Of a DNA stretch of 64,000 nucleotides, positions 6,717 through 14,591 are shown piece by piece. The stretch lies in NCBI GenBank assembly GCA_039808325.1, contig JBDHSU010000002.1:1-64000 (forward strand). Reading direction: 5' to 3'. The stretch comes from JAFKKS01 sp039808325 (lineage in GTDB: Bacteria; Pseudomonadota; Alphaproteobacteria; Rhizobiales; Xanthobacteraceae). The translations under genes and the position numbers were made by a program. How positions within the stretch are numbered: position 1 is the first letter of the stretch; every line of letters begins with the position of its first letter. The notes beneath the pieces are model-generated. The model was not told where the DNA came from. It did no database searches and saw only the letters and a list, made by a program, of their open reading frames with translations.

Positions 6717-8387
6717 ATGATGAGAAGCGAACACCCCACACAATATCTTTGTGCTCCTTCGCTCGCGCCCGATAACGCAACCGCGGAGCCGCTATGGTCC
6801 GCGCCCCCGCGCGGCGGCGGCACCCAGCAGGCAATCGCAGCGGGCGCGGGACAATTTCAAAGCATCCTCTTTCCTCCAGGTCTGGAAGAGTTACGCGCCG
6901 AACGCAAGGACGAGCCAGAGGGTTTTATTGATCTGAACCTCGATCAAGTCATCGCCGCCGTCGTGGCGAAGCGCGACGAAGACGTTCTGCGGCCGCTCTT
7001 CTACTCCCCGTATCGAAATGAGGACATTGTCCGTCATCGGCAGGCTGTGTTCTCGGACCTCGATCGCCCCGAAGCGCTCAAGATTTTTCCAGTGTTCTGC
7101 GAAGCGATGCGCTGGGTTCGAGCCAATCTCGGCTACGCCGCCAAGATCACGCACAGGTGTCACAAGCACACGGTCTTCCTGCGCGCCGCAAGTCTTTATT
7201 GCGACGGGGTGGCGGCTCTCTTGCGCGATCTGCAATCCGTCCCGCTTCGATCGCCGGGGCTGAAACACCTTCAAGCCTATCTCGGCGACTATCTCGAATC
7301 GCCCGCTTTTCAGCAGCTCTCCAAAGAAACCGCGGAGCTTCGTGAAACCTTGTCGAAGCTCAGCTATGGCATGCTATTTCGCGGCGACAAGGTGACGGTG
7401 CGCAAGTATGCTTCCGAGCCGGACTACACCGTGACGATCCTCGAACGCTTCGCGAAATTCAGGGAGGCCGACGTCGAACCTCTCGCTCCGCAAAAGCCGA
7501 GGGACGACTTTTCGCTGAACCACATCGAGGCCGCCATACTCGAGTTCGTGGGTCGGCTTTTTCCCGAGCAATTCCTCCGCCTTGACGACTATGTTGCCCG
7601 GCACGCCGATTTCATCGACGCGGTGGTGTCGCGGTTCGATCGCGAGATCGGCTTTTTCGTCGCTTATCTCGACTTCATCGGGCCGCTCAAACGTTCCGGT
7701 CTGCCGTTCTGCTACCCTGACGTTTCCATCTCATCGAAGGACACCGAGGTTACGGGAAGTTTCGATCTGGCATTGGCCGCGAAGCTCGCGCAGGAGACGG
7801 ATACGATCGTCTGCAACGACTTCCGTCTCGCCGGCCGGGAGCGACTGATCGTCGTCTCCGGCCCGAACCAAGGCGGCAAGACCACCTTTGCCCGCATGTT
7901 CGGCCAGTTGCACTTTCTCGCCGGCCTCGGCTGCCCCGTCCCGGGCAAAACCGCGCGCCTGTTCATTCCGGACCAGATCTTCACGCATTTCGAACGTGAA
8001 GAGGACATCACCAATCTGCGGGGTAAGCTCGAGGACGAACTCGTACGCCTGCATCAGAGCTGCGAGGCCATGACAGCCGACAGCGTGATCGTCCTCAACG
8101 AGATATTCAATTCCACGAGCCTGGACGACCAGATCTTTCTAAGCACCAAGGTGCTCAAGAAGATATTGGCGATCGACGCGATCGGCGTATGCGTGACGTT
8201 TATCGATGCGCTCTCCAAGCTCAGCGAGAAGACGGTGAGCATGGTAAGCACCGTCGATCCTGACGACCCGGCGCATCGAACTTTCCAAATCGTCCGCAGA
8301 CCGGCTGACGGCCTCGCCTACGCGCTCTCGCTCGCCAAGAAGCATGGCGTCACTTACGAGCAGCTTCGCACGAGGATACGCTCATGA
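6717..8387 (+). CDS. MutS-like ATPase A (fluoride-associated)
   Basis: The 556-aa protein has a C-terminal MutS domain V ATPase: Walker A GPNQGGKTT (residues 382-390) and a Walker B strand VIVLNEIF (457-464). The N-terminal mismatch-recognition domain of true MutS is missing; the first 370 residues look like the helical core/lever part. The usual Walker B Asp is Asn here (NE instead of DE). The start is ATG 6717 (or 6720), not the upstream TTG at 6684, because AAGGCAGGG sits right before it. The stop overlaps the next MutS-like gene by ATGA, which implies a coupled pair, probably a heterodimer. Expression is under riboswitch 3. The role in fluoride stress is unknown. Confidence 0.88.
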   Translation: MMRSEHPTQYLCAPSLAPDNATAEPLWSAPPRGGGTQQAIAAGAGQFQSILFPPGLEELRAERKDEPEGFIDLNLDQVIAAVVAKRDEDVLRPLFYSPYRNEDIVRHRQAVFSDLDRPEALKIFPVFCEAMRWVRANLGYAAKITHRCHKHTVFLRAASLYCDGVAALLRDLQSVPLRSPGLKHLQAYLGDYLESPAFQQLSKETAELRETLSKLSYGMLFRGDKVTVRKYASEPDYTVTILERFAKFREADVEPLAPQKPRDDFSLNHIEAAILEFVGRLFPEQFLRLDDYVARHADFIDAVVSRFDREIGFFVAYLDFIGPLKRSGLPFCYPDVSISSKDTEVTGSFDLALAAKLAQETDTIVCNDFRLAGRERLIVVSGPNQGGKTTFARMFGQLHFLAGLGCPVPGKTARLFIPDQIFTHFEREEDITNLRGKLEDELVRLHQSCEAMTADSVIVLNEIFNSTSLDDQIFLSTKVLKKILAIDAIGVCVTFIDALSKLSEKTVSMVSTVDPDDPAHRTFQIVRRPADGLAYALSLAKKHGVTYEQLRTRIRS

Positions 8388-9895
8388 AGACGTTTTTGAT
8401 GCATCCGGACCGCGACTTCGACGCACAGCCGCCTTCCGCGAAAGCGCCCATCGCATTCGCCCAGGACATCGAGCTTAACGTCCTGCTGAACGCCGCGGCG
8501 AATGGCGACCGATATCTCTACGACATCATGGCCGCGGCCTGCGCCCACGCCTGGACGAACGACATCGCGACGATTCGTTACCGGCAGGAAATCCTTAAGG
8601 ACTGCCTCGTCAATCCATCGCTTGTCAGAAAGTTCTATGCCATCGCCATTGAGCCGTTCGGCCGCGACCAAAGCTGGAACTTCAGTCTTTACGGCCGTGA
8701 CGCATCCTCGAAAGTCGGAAGTGGCGTGCGCACCTTGCAGAGCTGCCTCGACGTTCTCGGCCGGCTTCGCGACACTTGCTCGGCGAATGCTGATAGATTC
8801 GTCTCATCGGGCTTTCGTCAATTCTTCGCCACGCTCCAGCGCGACCTTGACGACACATACTTGCAGGCCGCGCGAGCCGATCTGAATAATTTGACCTTTC
8901 GCAACGGGCTTCTGCTGAGCGCGCAAGTCGGCGACGGAGGCAAAGGCGTCAGGACGATGCTTCGCAAGCCGCAGCCGCGCGATCTGAGCTGGGTGCGCCG
9001 GGTCCTGACGCCCGGCGGCCAAAGCTTCACGCTGCAGTTGCAGCCGCGTGACGATGCGGGCGCCGAAGCGTTCGGTGAACTCAAAAATAGAGGGCTGATC
9101 CTAATTGCCGACGCGGTGTATCAGTCCGCGGAGCATGTGCTCAGCTTCATCAAAGCGCTGCGAGCGGAGCTCGCCTTTTACCTGGGCTGCTTAAATCTGA
9201 AGGAGCAGCTCGACCGGATCGGCGAGCCTGTCACCTTCCCGGAACCGCGGGACGAGCAGAAGCGATTCCGCTGCCGCGGCCTACGCGACGTATGTCTCGC
9301 GCTGACCATGGGGCAGCCGGTGGTCGGCAACGATGTCGATGCCGACGGCAAGCCATTGGTCATCATCACCGGCGCCAACCGTGGCGGCAAATCGACTTTC
9401 CTGCGCAGCGTCGGACTTGCTCAATTGATGCTCCAGTGCGGATTGTTCGTCACGGCGCAATCTTTCACCGCGTCCGTTCGCACGGGCCTCTTCACGCACT
9501 ACAAGCGTGAGGAGGATCGCAGCATGCGCAGCGGTAAATTCGACGAAGAGCTTGTCCGGATGAGCGCGATCGCCGACACGATCCGGCGTCGCGCTCTCGT
9601 GTTGTTCAACGAATCCTTCGCAGCCACGCATGAACGCGAGGGCTCCGAGATCGCGCAACAGGTCGTCTCGGCTTTGCTCGACAACGATGTGACCGTTTTC
9701 TTCGTCTCTCATATGCACGAATTCGCTCGGGCGTTTCTCGACGACGATCGGGCGCTGTTCCTGCGCGCCGAGCGCGGCGACGATGGAGCCAGAAGCTTCC
9801 GGCTGGTCGGAGCCAAGCCTCAACCCATGAGTTTCGGTGCCGATCTCTATCGGCGTATTTTCAATCCGGATGAGCGGACGAGTGCCGTTCCCTAG
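8384..9895 (+). CDS. MutS-like ATPase B (fluoride-associated)
   Basis: The 503-aa protein is a second, diverged MutS-like ATPase. Walker A is GANRGGKST (residues 330-338) and the Walker B strand is ALVLFNESF (404-412), again with Asn in place of the normal Asp before the catalytic Glu. A following ATHEREGSEIAQQVV segment corresponds to the MutS dimer-interface region, and VTVFFVSHMHEF matches the switch histidine strand. No mismatch-recognition domain is present. The start overlaps the stop of ATPase A by 4 nt. MutS ATPases work as dimers with composite active sites, so A and B may form one unit. True DNA repair activity is not implied. Confidence 0.87.
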   Translation: MKTFLMHPDRDFDAQPPSAKAPIAFAQDIELNVLLNAAANGDRYLYDIMAAACAHAWTNDIATIRYRQEILKDCLVNPSLVRKFYAIAIEPFGRDQSWNFSLYGRDASSKVGSGVRTLQSCLDVLGRLRDTCSANADRFVSSGFRQFFATLQRDLDDTYLQAARADLNNLTFRNGLLLSAQVGDGGKGVRTMLRKPQPRDLSWVRRVLTPGGQSFTLQLQPRDDAGAEAFGELKNRGLILIADAVYQSAEHVLSFIKALRAELAFYLGCLNLKEQLDRIGEPVTFPEPRDEQKRFRCRGLRDVCLALTMGQPVVGNDVDADGKPLVIITGANRGGKSTFLRSVGLAQLMLQCGLFVTAQSFTASVRTGLFTHYKREEDRSMRSGKFDEELVRMSAIADTIRRRALVLFNESFAATHEREGSEIAQQVVSALLDNDVTVFFVSHMHEFARAFLDDDRALFLRAERGDDGARSFRLVGAKPQPMSFGADLYRRIFNPDERTSAVP

Positions 9896-9993
9896 ATCGG
9901 CGGCGTCAACCGAATGGCTGCGGAAACACACTCACCGAATTCGAAAGCTCGGGACGCTATGTCTCATGCTTGATTCTCGCTACCATATCGAGA

Positions 9994-10041
9994 GGGAATG
10001 GAGTCTCCCTTTAAACGCGATTGGCGCTGATGACTCCTGCC
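9994..10041 (+). promoter_or_regulatory. Fluoride riboswitch 4 (crcB motif), probably acting on translation
   Basis: GGGAATGGAGTCTCCC forms P1, followed by AAAC-GCG-ATTGG-CGC, TGATG and ACTCCTGCC. P2 is GCG/CGC, a covarying form of the GCC/GGC in copies 1 and 2. The 3' strand CTCCTGCC (10034-10041) can pair along all eight bases (one G-U) with GGCGGGAG (10074-10081), the ribosome binding site of the NUDIX gene at 10088. A 7-bp hairpin (10052-10058 with 10065-10071) fills the gap. No clear promoter could be assigned upstream. Confidence 0.92.
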
Positions 10042-10087
10042 AACGACGAATTGCGGGTCCATGCACTCGCAGAGGCGGGAGAGACAG

Positions 10088-10765
10088 ATGAGCGGTGCAA
10101 CTCCGGACGATTCTGAACCGACCTTCCACGATCTGATGGCGGATCCGATGATCCGCGCGATCATGCAGTCGGACGGCATCGACGAGCGCGAGCTGCTTGA
10201 ACTATGCGATCGCGTGGCCGGAGGCGGGAAACCGTCGCATGGCCTCCCGTGCGGCCCTGAGGTCGGTATCGCAAGCGAAGACCCGGGCTTACGCCGAGGC
10301 GTCGGCGTGATGCTGATCAATCCTGTCGGACAAGTCTTCGTCGGTCAGCGCAATGACGTTTCCGGCGAGGCTTGGCAAATGCCGCAAGGCGGCATCGAGC
10401 CGGGAGAGCCCTTCAGGGCCGCCGCCCTTCGTGAACTACGCGAGGAATTGGGCACAGCCAATGTCCGCGTGCTAGCCGAAACAAGCGCCTGGCTCAGCTA
10501 TGAAATCCCGCCCGAGCTTCGTACGCGGATTCCGCCCCTTCGCTGGCGCGGCCAGACGCAGCGATGGTTCCTCATGCAATTTCGCGGGACCGACGATGAA
10601 ATCAAAATCGATACCGAACATCCCGAGTTCTCGGCTTGGAAGTGGGTGCCGCCACAACAACTGCTCGAGTTGATCGTGCCCTTCAAGCTCGACCTGTACG
10701 AGCGCATTCTGGGAGAGTTCGCACCCTATCTGTCACATGTCCCATCGAACCGTACGGTCCCGTAG
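10088..10765 (+). CDS. NUDIX hydrolase (RppH-like) with N-terminal extension
   Basis: The 225-aa protein has a full Nudix box from Gly102 (GGIEPGE ... RELREELG), giving the GX5EX7REUXEEXG pattern, and MPQGG before it as in RppH-type pyrophosphohydrolases. The Nudix domain starts near residue 75. About 70 residues precede it, acidic and helical (FHDLMADPMIRAIMQSDG and onward), which RppH lacks. The ATG at 10088 is chosen over an upstream frame start because GGCGGGAG lies 7 nt before it. It is a single gene under riboswitch 4. RppH-like enzymes remove pyrophosphate from RNA 5' ends or dinucleoside polyphosphates using Mg2+; the substrate here is not certain. Confidence 0.88.
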   Translation: MSGATPDDSEPTFHDLMADPMIRAIMQSDGIDERELLELCDRVAGGGKPSHGLPCGPEVGIASEDPGLRRGVGVMLINPVGQVFVGQRNDVSGEAWQMPQGGIEPGEPFRAAALRELREELGTANVRVLAETSAWLSYEIPPELRTRIPPLRWRGQTQRWFLMQFRGTDDEIKIDTEHPEFSAWKWVPPQQLLELIVPFKLDLYERILGEFAPYLSHVPSNRTVP

Positions 10766-10968
10766 GGAATGCGGATCAATGCCCTCTCCCCATTGATAAT
10801 CTCAGCCAAGATTCATTGGCAACGCACGCGGAACACCGGCCGGGTTAGCGTTCATTGCATACGATGATAGCCACAAACTCCAACCCATCGATTCGCAGCT
10901 CGCCTTTTCATATTTAGCGACGCGTTGATTAACGCTATGGACGGTCTTCGAAACGCCAGGTACGCACA
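10766..10968 (+). other. Intergenic stretch with weak inverted repeats only
   Basis: Between the NUDIX gene and a possible small reading frame I see only short inverted repeats: ATCAAT/ATTGAT around 10775-10797 and GCGTT-GATT-AACGC at 10922-10935. Neither is followed by a T run. No fluoride aptamer core (TGATG-N-CTCC) is present. Nothing else can be supported. Confidence 0.4.
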
Positions 10969-11103
10969 ATGTCATCGACCAGGAAGCTCGAGCCTATGAT
11001 CGGTTATGTGCCCCCATTATGGAGCATCACCGACCTTCCGGAATCCGTGACGATCGTTGGGCGGAACCGGGATAGCCCGCCAGCAGAAGGCGCATTCGAG
11101 TAG
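10969..11103 (+). CDS. Possible 44-aa small protein upstream of the DUF488 gene
   Basis: An ATG frame from 10969 to a TAG at 11101-11103 would encode 44 residues (starting MSSTRKLEPMIGYVPPLW). It ends 11 nt before the DUF488 gene, which would fit an upstream leader gene. The ribosome binding site is weak (CCAGGT) and no family is recognised. It may be chance. Confidence 0.25.
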   Translation: MSSTRKLEPMIGYVPPLWSITDLPESVTIVGRNRDSPPAEGAFE

Positions 11104-11114
11104 GAAACACCGGC

Positions 11115-11486
11115 ATGGCACAATCGCCCTTCCCTGCTTCACATCTTCGACTGAAACGCGCTTACGCGCCGACGGAGCCTAACGATGGTGTCCGTATCCT
11201 CGTCGATCGGCTTTGGCCGCGCGGGGTAAGCAAGGCGAAAGCGGCCCTCGACGAATGGATGAAGGACATCGCCCCGAGCACCGCGTTACGGGAATGGTTC
11301 GGCCACGAACCGGCACGCTGGGCGGAATTCCAACGCCGCTATAGAGCGGAGCTGAAACAACAAACCGAGGAGCTGGATCGCATCCGCGCTCTGGCGAGGA
11401 AACAAACCGTCACTCTCGTCTACAGCGCCCACGACGAGGAACATAACGATGCGATCGTCCTGCGAGACGTTCTTCTAAAAGGATAA
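11115..11486 (+). CDS. DUF488 family protein (YeaO-like)
   Basis: The 123-aa soluble protein carries the DUF488 hallmarks ILVDRLWPRGVSK (near residues 28-40), WFGHEPARWAEFQRRY in the middle and VTLVYSAHDEEHNDA at the end. Length fits the family. YeaO-type proteins are small and of poorly known function; some have been linked to stress or metal responses. It follows the fluoride island in the same direction but has no riboswitch of its own and lies 350 nt from the NUDIX gene. Confidence 0.9.
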   Translation: MAQSPFPASHLRLKRAYAPTEPNDGVRILVDRLWPRGVSKAKAALDEWMKDIAPSTALREWFGHEPARWAEFQRRYRAELKQQTEELDRIRALARKQTVTLVYSAHDEEHNDAIVLRDVLLKG

Positions 11487-11528
11487 AGTAGTTCGCGCGA
11501 TGACTAAGAGGTTCGAGATCGGCGATCA

Positions 11529-12812
11529 TCAATCCGGCAGCGCGCCCCAGAGATCGACGATGACGCTCGTGCCCGGAACGAACAATCGATCGTCAACCTC
11601 GATTGCCGTGAACGGCAGCGGACCGTCTCCGACCACGTCGGCCCATGCACGATGCGCGTTGTGGAAATCGCCCAGGTCGCGATGAAAATGCAACGCACGC
11701 ACGACGTGACCGAGATCGCTGCCGGCCGCGGCGAAGATCGTGCGTGCCTTATGCAGAATATCCGCCATCTGCGCATGCGCCGGACAATGATAGAACGGCG
11801 CCGTCGCATCGCTGCGCGCGCCGGGCACGAGGCCGTTCCGGTCGATGCCCATCAATCCCGCCACAAACAGCAGGCCGTCGAAGGCGCGCGCGGCCAACAT
11901 GTTCGGCCCGACCAGATCGATATCGCAGTCGATGTCGCGCACGCGGGACGCGGCGCTCGCCTTGGCGGCAATAATATTGACCTCGATGGTCGCCTCTTCC
12001 GTGCCGAAGCCGGGATGACGCACGGGAACGATGAGAGTGGGCGCCACCTTCCCCTTGAACGCGGCCGACCAGACCTGCCAGAACGCCGGGAAATCCTCGA
12101 CGCGGCTGAGGTAAACCTGCGCCTTCAAAATCAAGTCAAATGAGCTTCCCCCGGCGGTGAGCGCGGGCATAAGCCGGTGCTTGATCAGATAGTCCGTCTC
12201 CCGCTTGATGCGCGTGCCCTTCCAGAGCTGCCCGTCAGGCACCTTCGCCGCGGCGGCGATCGCTCCGCTTTCGTCGCGCGCGAGCTGACCGGCGACGAAG
12301 ATAAAGTCGCCAACTTGCGTGCATGTTGCATAACCGGATTCGGTCGGCGCACCGACGTCGCGGACCGTTATGCGTTCCGGCTTGCGGCCGCTGCCCGCCG
12401 TCGCCGCCATCATCTGCACGTCCATCTGCGCGTCGAGATTGAGCAGGCGGCTGACGAGGATCGACGTGCTCGGCGGCACCGCTTCGCCAAGCGCCTGCTT
12501 GCGCGCGACGTGATAAGGATCGACCGCGCTCCAGTGCGGATAATACTGGTCGACGCGCGCCACATGCGCGAGGCTGCTGCCGGCTGCGGTTAGAAACTCC
12601 CCGGCCTTCTTGAAGATGAGTGCGGCCTCGCGCTGAGGACGCGGCGGCGGATCGAGCGGCCGGTTTTCTCCAATCACGGCGGGGTCGATCAGACCTCGAG
12701 CATCGGTTGCCCTTAAACCGGTCGCGAACACCCAATCGCCCGCACGCACGGCGGAGGCGTGCTTGATATCGCCCGCGCCATACGTGTTCACTCCGAAGTA
12801 TTCGAGCGGCAT
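11529..12812 (-). CDS. Three-domain RidA/YjgF-like protein
   Basis: The 427-aa protein contains three tandem RidA-type (YjgF/YER057c/UK114) modules: about residues 1-140, 150-285 and 290-427. Each has the (V/L)FVAGQ-like strand (FATGL, FVAGQLA, FVAGLMG) and the following helix. RidA proteins hydrolyse reactive enamines/imines or act in degradation pathways; a triple fusion would form a whole trimer from one chain. GGAGGG stands just before the start. It is transcribed after the fumarylacetoacetate-hydrolase-family gene (66 nt gap) and should serve the same pathway. The arginine used by true RidA deaminases is not clearly conserved, so deaminase activity is uncertain. Confidence 0.85.
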   Translation of the reverse strand: MPLEYFGVNTYGAGDIKHASAVRAGDWVFATGLRATDARGLIDPAVIGENRPLDPPPRPQREAALIFKKAGEFLTAAGSSLAHVARVDQYYPHWSAVDPYHVARKQALGEAVPPSTSILVSRLLNLDAQMDVQMMAATAGSGRKPERITVRDVGAPTESGYATCTQVGDFIFVAGQLARDESGAIAAAAKVPDGQLWKGTRIKRETDYLIKHRLMPALTAGGSSFDLILKAQVYLSRVEDFPAFWQVWSAAFKGKVAPTLIVPVRHPGFGTEEATIEVNIIAAKASAASRVRDIDCDIDLVGPNMLAARAFDGLLFVAGLMGIDRNGLVPGARSDATAPFYHCPAHAQMADILHKARTIFAAAGSDLGHVVRALHFHRDLGDFHNAHRAWADVVGDGPLPFTAIEVDDRLFVPGTSVIVDLWGALPD

Positions 12813-12878
12813 GCCGCCCTCCGTTTTGTTGACAAGACGCCCTGACGAGGATCGTGAACTCAGAAAAGCCGAACAGAT

Positions 12879-13733
12879 TCAGATGACGGAATTCGTCAAC
12901 TCACCGATACCGGAAATGACGATCCTCACCTCGTCGCCCGGCTTGAGAAAGCGCGGCGGCGTGAAGCCGATGCCGACACCTGCAGGCGTGCCGGTCGCGA
13001 TCAGGTCGCCGGGTTCCAGCGTCATATAGGCGCTCACCGTCTCGACGATCTGCTCGACGTTGAAGATCATCGTGTTGAGCGGCGCCTGCTGCCTTTGCTC
13101 TCCGTTCACATAGGTCGTCATGTGCTGCGCATAGAGATCCGGCATCTCGTCGCGCGTCACCACCCAGGGACCGACAGGACAGAAACCATCGAGACTCTTG
13201 CCGATGAACCACTGGCGGTGCCGCTGCTGCAGGGTGCGGGCAGTGACATCGTTGACGATCGTGTAGCCGAACACGTGGTCGAAGACGGTCGCGCCCTTCA
13301 CCTTGGAGCAGCGCTTCCCGATGATGACGCCGAGTTCTCCCTCATAGTCGACCGAATTGGTCGGATCGCGCGTGCTGTCGATCGGCTGGAAGGGGTCGGC
13401 GAGCGAGCCCGCCGCCTTGGTGAAAACGATCGGCACCGCCGGCACGGCTTCCTTGCCGGAAGCGTCGAAGCCGCTCCGGGCAAATTCCTCCGCGTGCTCA
13501 TAATAATTCTTGCCGACGCAGATGACATTGGTTGCCAATGGACCGACAGGAGCGGCCAGCGCACAGTCAGCGAGGGGACGCTCTGGCCCTCGTTCAAGGC
13601 GGTCAACGCCGGCCTCGATGACGTGTCGCAGGGATCGAATGGGCGAGCCTTCGCTCAAGAAAGGGACAAAAACGTTGTCGCGCACCTCGCCGTAGCATTT
13701 CCCATCGGAGAGTCTGACAGCAGCGACGCGCAT
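12879..13733 (-). CDS. Fumarylacetoacetate hydrolase family protein
   Basis: The 284-aa protein has the FAH C-terminal fold: VDYEGELGVIIGKRC (metal-binding Glu pair), GYTIVNDVTAR, KSLDGFCPVGPWVV and PGDLIATGTPAGVG. Such enzymes cleave C-C bonds of 2-oxo acids, hydrate or decarboxylate them in aromatic or sugar-acid catabolism; the exact substrate cannot be set. The start at 13733 is chosen because GAGGT lies six bases upstream, although the frame is open further. It is divergent from a FadR-type GntR regulator, with an operator-like palindrome between them. Confidence 0.88.
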   Translation of the reverse strand: MRVAAVRLSDGKCYGEVRDNVFVPFLSEGSPIRSLRHVIEAGVDRLERGPERPLADCALAAPVGPLATNVICVGKNYYEHAEEFARSGFDASGKEAVPAVPIVFTKAAGSLADPFQPIDSTRDPTNSVDYEGELGVIIGKRCSKVKGATVFDHVFGYTIVNDVTARTLQQRHRQWFIGKSLDGFCPVGPWVVTRDEMPDLYAQHMTTYVNGEQRQQAPLNTMIFNVEQIVETVSAYMTLEPGDLIATGTPAGVGIGFTPPRFLKPGDEVRIVISGIGELTNSVI

Positions 13734-13766
13734 TGGATACCTCGAAATGGTCACCATTTTCGGGAA

Positions 13767-13777
13767 TGGTTTGACCA
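13767..13777. promoter_or_regulatory. Predicted GntR/FadR-type operator
   Basis: TGGTTTGACCA fits the TNGTNNNACNA half-site pattern of FadR-subfamily GntR proteins. It is in the divergent intergenic region between the FAH-family gene (start 13733) and the regulator gene (start 13843), where the regulator would be expected to bind. Confidence 0.6.
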
Positions 13778-13802
13778 ATCTTGTTCGCCTTGTCAATTTG
13801 GA

Positions 13803-13819
13803 CTAGGCTGTTCGCCTAG
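13803..13819. promoter_or_regulatory. Perfect palindrome before the GntR gene
   Basis: CTAGGC-TGTTC-GCCTAG is a perfect 6-bp inverted repeat with a 5-nt centre, 24 bp before the regulator start. It could be a second protein binding site for autoregulation or a leader hairpin. Confidence 0.4.
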
Positions 13820-13842
13820 GGTTCGCCCAAAGGTTGCCTTGC

Positions 13843-14532
13843 ATGGACCGCACCGCCATCGCCTCAATCCGCCAAGTCCGGGACCAAATTCTTGCGCTCG
13901 TTGAGCAAATCAGCGTCGAGACCGGCGGCCGGGTGCCGACCGAACGGGCGCTTCAAGAAGCGATCGGCGTATCGCGCAGCCGGATTCGCGACGCGCTCGC
14001 CGCCCTCGAGGTCGAGGGCGTGGTAACGCGGCAGGTCGGCAGCGGCACCTATCTCGTTCGCGCCAATCCCGCCGCGACGCCGGCATTGCCGGAGAGCAAA
14101 ACACTGACCGCGGATGCGATCAGCCCGGCGCAATTGCTGGAGGCACGTCTGGCGTTCGAGACGGGCCTGCAACCGTTGATCGTCGCCAACGCAACGACGG
14201 CGGATCTGAAGGGACTCGAAAGCATCCTGCTCAAAGCCGATCGCACGAAAGAGTTGGCCGAATTCGAACGTTACGACATGGAGTTTCATACCCGCCTCGC
14301 CGACGCCGCGCACAACGAATTGATGAGTCAGTTCGCCGAGTTGCTGAGCCTCGCGCGTGGCGCCGAATGGAGCGCGTTCAAGCGCGAGACGTCAACGCAG
14401 GAGCGCTTAAGCGCATATCAGCGGCAGCACTGGGCGATCTTGCATGCCTTGAAGCGCCGCAACGCGGAGGCGTCGAGCATCGCCGTGCGCGATCATCTCC
14501 GCTTCGTGCGCGACGTGCTGTTCGAAATCTGA
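13843..14532 (+). CDS. GntR family regulator, FadR subfamily
   Basis: The 229-aa protein has an N-terminal winged helix (residues ~10-70, GGRVPTERALQEAIGVSRSRIRDALAAL and VGSGTYL) and a C-terminal helical FCD domain, with FHTRLADAAHN and a late H-x-x-I region as likely metal or ligand-binding histidines. Such regulators sense organic acids and usually repress neighbouring catabolic genes. ATG at 13843 has AAAGG nine bases upstream. It is divergent from the FAH/RidA genes and followed by a hydrolase and an ABC importer, so it probably controls both. Confidence 0.9.
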   Translation: MDRTAIASIRQVRDQILALVEQISVETGGRVPTERALQEAIGVSRSRIRDALAALEVEGVVTRQVGSGTYLVRANPAATPALPESKTLTADAISPAQLLEARLAFETGLQPLIVANATTADLKGLESILLKADRTKELAEFERYDMEFHTRLADAAHNELMSQFAELLSLARGAEWSAFKRETSTQERLSAYQRQHWAILHALKRRNAEASSIAVRDHLRFVRDVLFEI

Positions 14533-14591
14533 CCCTCGAGAGCGTCCGAACGCCCTCGCCCCGCGCCTTCCCCTTCCCCGTTCAAAAGGAT

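Noticed and set aside
10765..10800. A GTAGGGAATG stretch followed by CTCTCCCC, reminiscent of fluoride aptamer P1
   Set aside because: The conserved TGATG-N-CTCC part and the P2 hairpin are absent, so this is not a fifth riboswitch.
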